From the NCBI GenBank assembly GCA_018665625.1, contig JABJCF010000449.1, forward strand, positions 1-8,340: a DNA stretch of 8,340 nt. Direction: 5' to 3'. Below are positions 6,575 through 8,340 of this stretch, one piece after another. Source of the stretch: Nitrospina sp. Lineage in GTDB: Bacteria > Nitrospinota > Nitrospinia > Nitrospinales > VA-1. The translations under genes and the position numbers were made by a program. How positions within the stretch are numbered: position 1 is the stretch's first letter; each line of letters starts with the position of its first letter. Below the pieces are notes generated by a model, which ran no database searches, was not told where the DNA came from, and saw nothing but the letters and a program-made list of their open reading frames with translations.

Positions 6575-7021
6575 TTAAAACCTGATTTTGGATTGTTTAA
6601 GCCACTGCTCCTCATCAAATTCCTTGCAAAGATATTCTTCAAAGAGCGTTTCATTTTCTGACAAAAGTTTTCCGTCCACCTGTGGGATGGTCTTTAAAGC
6701 GGCCGAATCATCATTGTTGGGATTCTCTTTAATTTCTTCGTTAAAGGAAAAATCCAGTTCACCTGATTCTTCCACATCAGTAAAATTTCTTTTTAGTTTT
6801 GACAGTTCTTCCAAGGTTATATCATCGGTCTCATTTACAATTTTTTCGATTAACCGATCCACTTCCAGAACTAAATTGTATTCACTGACATAATCTAAAA
6901 GCCCCAGGGCTTGTAATTGTTTTATAGAGAGTTTCACTTCAGGTGAAGTCAGAATGGCTTTATTGATTTCTGTCCACAGGTACTCAACGAATTTCTTTTT
7001 CTTGTCTTTTTCAAAGGGCAT
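6575..7021 (-). CDS. hypothetical helical, acidic protein
   Basis: I do not recognise this 148-residue protein. The N-terminus is very basic (KDKKKKF, residues 5-11). It is followed by a helical region that includes PEVKLSIKQLQALGLLDYV and a hydrophobic heptad-like helix near residues 50-65 (LEVDRLIEKI). The second half is acidic and low in complexity, ending with a helical FEEYLCKEFDEEQWL and a basic tail. There is no signal peptide or membrane segment. I chose the ATG at 7019-7021 because AAAGGAAAA precedes it at proper spacing. The in-frame ATG at 7070-7072 lacks a ribosome site. The gene lies 134 nt downstream of the cysteine-rich gene on the same strand and could share its transcript. 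Confidence 0.75.
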   Translation of the reverse strand: MPFEKDKKKKFVEYLWTEINKAILTSPEVKLSIKQLQALGLLDYVSEYNLVLEVDRLIEKIVNETDDITLEELSKLKRNFTDVEESGELDFSFNEEIKENPNNDDSAALKTIPQVDGKLLSENETLFEEYLCKEFDEEQWLKQSKIRF

Positions 7022-7155
7022 GACTTTTCCTTTCAGTTTTGAATGACAATGAAAAGTATAGTCCTCACGCATTACATAATTGTTAAGCGAATGTAACGAA
7101 TTGGTTAAACGTTGAACAGGCAGGAGATCTGAGGAGGGCGGCGGGTTGTCATGTT

Positions 7156-7557
7156 TTAAAGGTTGGGATCGTGAAACCTCTCTTTGAGTACATCAACAGG
7201 ACTTTTATATTTATCGCAGGCAATCACTGCATTTAATTGATTTGGATCGTGGATTTCAATTTCTAAAGTTTCAGCCAATACAGGGTTGGCACCACAATCA
7301 GATCTTTCGTGAGAGCAAAAATCGCACATGTTCAAAATAATCATAGAATTATCGTTTGCCAAATTTTCCCCTTTGATTGATCGTTTATCGACACTCTGAG
7401 ATTGCGAAATTGTTTGCAGGTTGGTTTCAATCTTAGAGGGTCTCCCCCCTTTTGTAAATGTTTTTACCCTTTCCGTGGTTTGCAAGATTTTCCCATTTAA
7501 AGCCTTGGTTTCGCTATCTTTATCAAAAAATTGACGGGTGTTGGAAAATATTTCCAA
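7156..7557 (-). CDS. hypothetical tetracysteine protein, probably zinc-binding, TTG start
   Basis: I do not recognise this 133-residue protein. The N-terminal half is polar, Lys/Thr/Ser-rich and probably disordered, with an AT-hook-like core TKGGRPSK (about residues 35-42). The C-terminal half is compact: C78-D-F-C81, then C88, then C114 in NAVIACDKYKSP, with H83 nearby. The C-x2-C-x6-C-x25-C pattern suggests a zinc site. No ATG exists before codon 71. The reading frame opens only at 7578, so the start must be TTG at 7569 or TTG at 7557. I chose 7557 because GGGAG lies 6 nt before it. With ATG 71 or 77 the product would be only the cysteine domain, but neither has a ribosome site. The reading frame is well formed, yet the odd start leaves some doubt about the N-terminus. 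Confidence 0.65.
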   Translation of the reverse strand: MEIFSNTRQFFDKDSETKALNGKILQTTERVKTFTKGGRPSKIETNLQTISQSQSVDKRSIKGENLANDNSMIILNMCDFCSHERSDCGANPVLAETLEIEIHDPNQLNAVIACDKYKSPVDVLKERFHDPNL

Positions 7558-7966
7558 ATTCGCTCCCAATTGGCAGATTCAGCCTTCCTCTCATACTGCT
7601 TAAGTCATTTATTTATAAGGTATTAGCTGGTTATTGCGGATGAAGGCTATTTGGCATAGTCCTTGCTCTTAATAATAGCGAGTTCGTGTGCCTGAAATAC
7701 TTGTAACTAAAGGGTTAATCTCAAATGCAGTTTTTATTAAGAAATATCCACCTGCTAACGGATTTTTTTCACAGGCAGGGTTTGACTGGTTTTGGTTTGA
7801 AAACCTATGAAAATGGGCGAGTAATTTCGATTTGCGCCGCAAGTTTGAGACCGAAATTTTCAACGCTCAAGCCCTTTATTTACGGTAATTCCGAGGTTTT
7901 CAAGAGGATATTTTTGGCCTCAACTTTGGCTCTTTTTTTTCCGCTAAGTTGAATAAGGTGGTGGAT
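7558..7966. other. gene-poor divergent region with long TpsB leader
   Basis: About 400 nt between the cysteine-rich gene (minus) and the TpsB gene (plus). It holds a sigma-54-type promoter at 7651-7667 and a 7-bp inverted repeat AGCCTTC (7581-7587) / GAAGGCT (7642-7648). There is also a small hairpin, GGTTTT/AAAACC, near 7790. A plus-strand frame of 75 codons (7725-7952) has an AAAGGG upstream of its ATG, and its TGA overlaps a TTG in the TpsB frame. Its composition does not look like a protein I know, so I treat it as leader. On the minus strand TATAAA at 7612-7617 could be the -10 of the cysteine-rich gene, but no matching -35 is present. Confidence 0.5.
7651..7667 (+). promoter_or_regulatory. 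sigma-54 (-24/-12) promoter upstream of the TpsB gene
   Basis: TTGGCAT-AGTCC-TTGCT matches the RpoN consensus YTGGCAC-N5-TTGCW, with the invariant GG (7653-7654) and GC (7665-7666) at exact spacing. Only the last base of the -24 block deviates (T for C). Transcription would start near 7678 and run to the TpsB gene with a leader of about 290 nt. Such promoters need an enhancer-binding ATPase; no activator gene or obvious enhancer pair is visible here. Confidence 0.55.
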
Positions 7967-8340
7967 TTGGTTACAGCTAATTTCAAAAATAAAATTTGTT
8001 TAGCAGGGGCTATTAGTCTCATTTTCTGGAATTGTTTTGTTTTGCCCTGTTTTGCTCAAATTTCTCCGCAGGGACGAGATCAGACTTATAAGCAGGCCTC
8101 CCCCCTCCGATTCGAAGAACGCTTCAAGAAGCAACCGAAACCGAAAGCGCAAAAGATACCCGTTCGAGAGGACAACCTCAAGCCTATGTTTCCGGCAGAG
8201 TTGCGTAAGGTCAAATTTGTTCTTCAAAAAATGGTTATCAAAGGTTCGACCCTTTACAGCAAACGCAGGTTTTCCAAATTATTCAAAAAATACATGCGCA
8301 AGAAAATTTCTTTAGGGCATGTGTATGACATAGCTCAAAC
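7967..8340 (+). CDS. ShlB/FhaC/HecB-family two-partner secretion transporter (TpsB), N-terminus, cut by window edge
   Basis: TpsB proteins are outer-membrane beta-barrels of the Omp85 superfamily that export large TpsA exoproteins such as haemolysins and adhesins. The visible 124 residues start with a signal peptide: two lysines, a hydrophobic core (ICLAGAISLIFWNCFVL), then likely cleavage after PCFA before QIS. A charged, proline/lysine-rich linker follows, then the start of a POTRA domain near residue 82. Its pattern VKFVLQKMVIKGSTLYS ... KYMRKKISLGHVYDIAQ is typical of ShlB-type POTRA_2. The barrel lies beyond the window. No ATG is available. I chose TTG 7967-7969 because AAGGTGG precedes it; TTG 7949 (overlapping the leader ORF stop) and GTG 7958/7961 are alternatives. 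The frame stays open to the edge. A sigma-54 promoter lies about 300 nt upstream. Confidence 0.75.
   Translation, partial: MVTANFKNKICLAGAISLIFWNCFVLPCFAQISPQGRDQTYKQASPLRFEERFKKQPKPKAQKIPVREDNLKPMFPAELRKVKFVLQKMVIKGSTLYSKRRFSKLFKKYMRKKISLGHVYDIAQ

Noticed and set aside
6575..7072. Longer 165-residue version of the hypothetical protein starting at 7072
   Set aside because: No ribosome site precedes that ATG, whereas the ATG at 7021 has AAAGGAAAA at good spacing.
7080..7115. Near-repeat GTTAAGCGAAT / GTAACGAATTG / GTTAAACGTTG with 11-bp period
   Set aside because: Copies match only partly and no factor or promoter geometry supports an operator call.
7738..7850. Possible c-di-GMP (GEMM) riboswitch in the TpsB leader
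   Set aside because: I looked for the conserved GEMM core and tetraloop-receptor pattern and could not find them.
7916..7940. Weak GGCC/GGCT hairpin followed by eight T's just before the TpsB start, as an attenuator
   Set aside because: The stem has only three or four pairs including a G-U; too weak to claim, although the T-run is real.
8000..8227. Minus-strand 75-codon frame at the right edge
   Set aside because: It is antisense to the TpsB signal peptide and POTRA frame and shows no protein-like features.

Overview
The window looks like ordinary chromosome from a moderately AT-rich Gram-negative bacterium. The Gram-negative call rests on the start of an outer-membrane TpsB/ShlB-type transporter at the right edge. 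The order tRNA-Leu, tig, clpP, clpX is common in Deltaproteobacteria-like lineages and relatives. A marine nitrite-oxidiser relative such as Nitrospinota is my guess from style alone; no marker gene here proves it.

Left block (1-2646, minus strand): tRNA-Leu(UAG), then trigger factor (tig), clpP and the first 105 codons of clpX, all read right to left. This is the classic module of nascent-chain chaperone plus ClpXP protease. The trigger factor is unusual in carrying a tract of eight alternating histidines in its C-terminal chaperone domain.

Middle block (2775-6092, minus strand): a tight three-gene operon with gaps of 2 and 4 nt. It encodes a 677-residue hexose-phosphate mutase, a stand-alone left-handed beta-helix (LbH) protein that keeps the acetyltransferase residues of GlmU, and an acidic protein of unknown function built from two similar cysteine-containing units. 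A good sigma-70-type promoter lies upstream, at 6153-6180. The pairing suggests phosphosugar isomerisation followed by acyl transfer on a sugar phosphate, but the substrates are unknown.

Right block (6093-8340): a divergent intergenic region, then a small beta-rich protein on the plus strand. Two genes of unknown function follow on the minus strand, one of which encodes a tetracysteine, probably zinc-binding protein with a TTG start. Next is a gene-poor stretch of about 400 nt holding a well-matched sigma-54 (-24/-12) promoter on the plus strand. Downstream of it lies the N-terminus (signal peptide and start of the POTRA domain) of a ShlB/FhaC-type two-partner secretion transporter that runs off the window. 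That gene has no ATG start and is easily missed.

I see no insertion sequence, CRISPR array, phage gene or rRNA. The most interesting items are the histidine-rich trigger factor, the mutase plus GlmU-like acyltransferase pair, the internally duplicated acidic protein, and the sigma-54 promoter in front of the TpsB gene.
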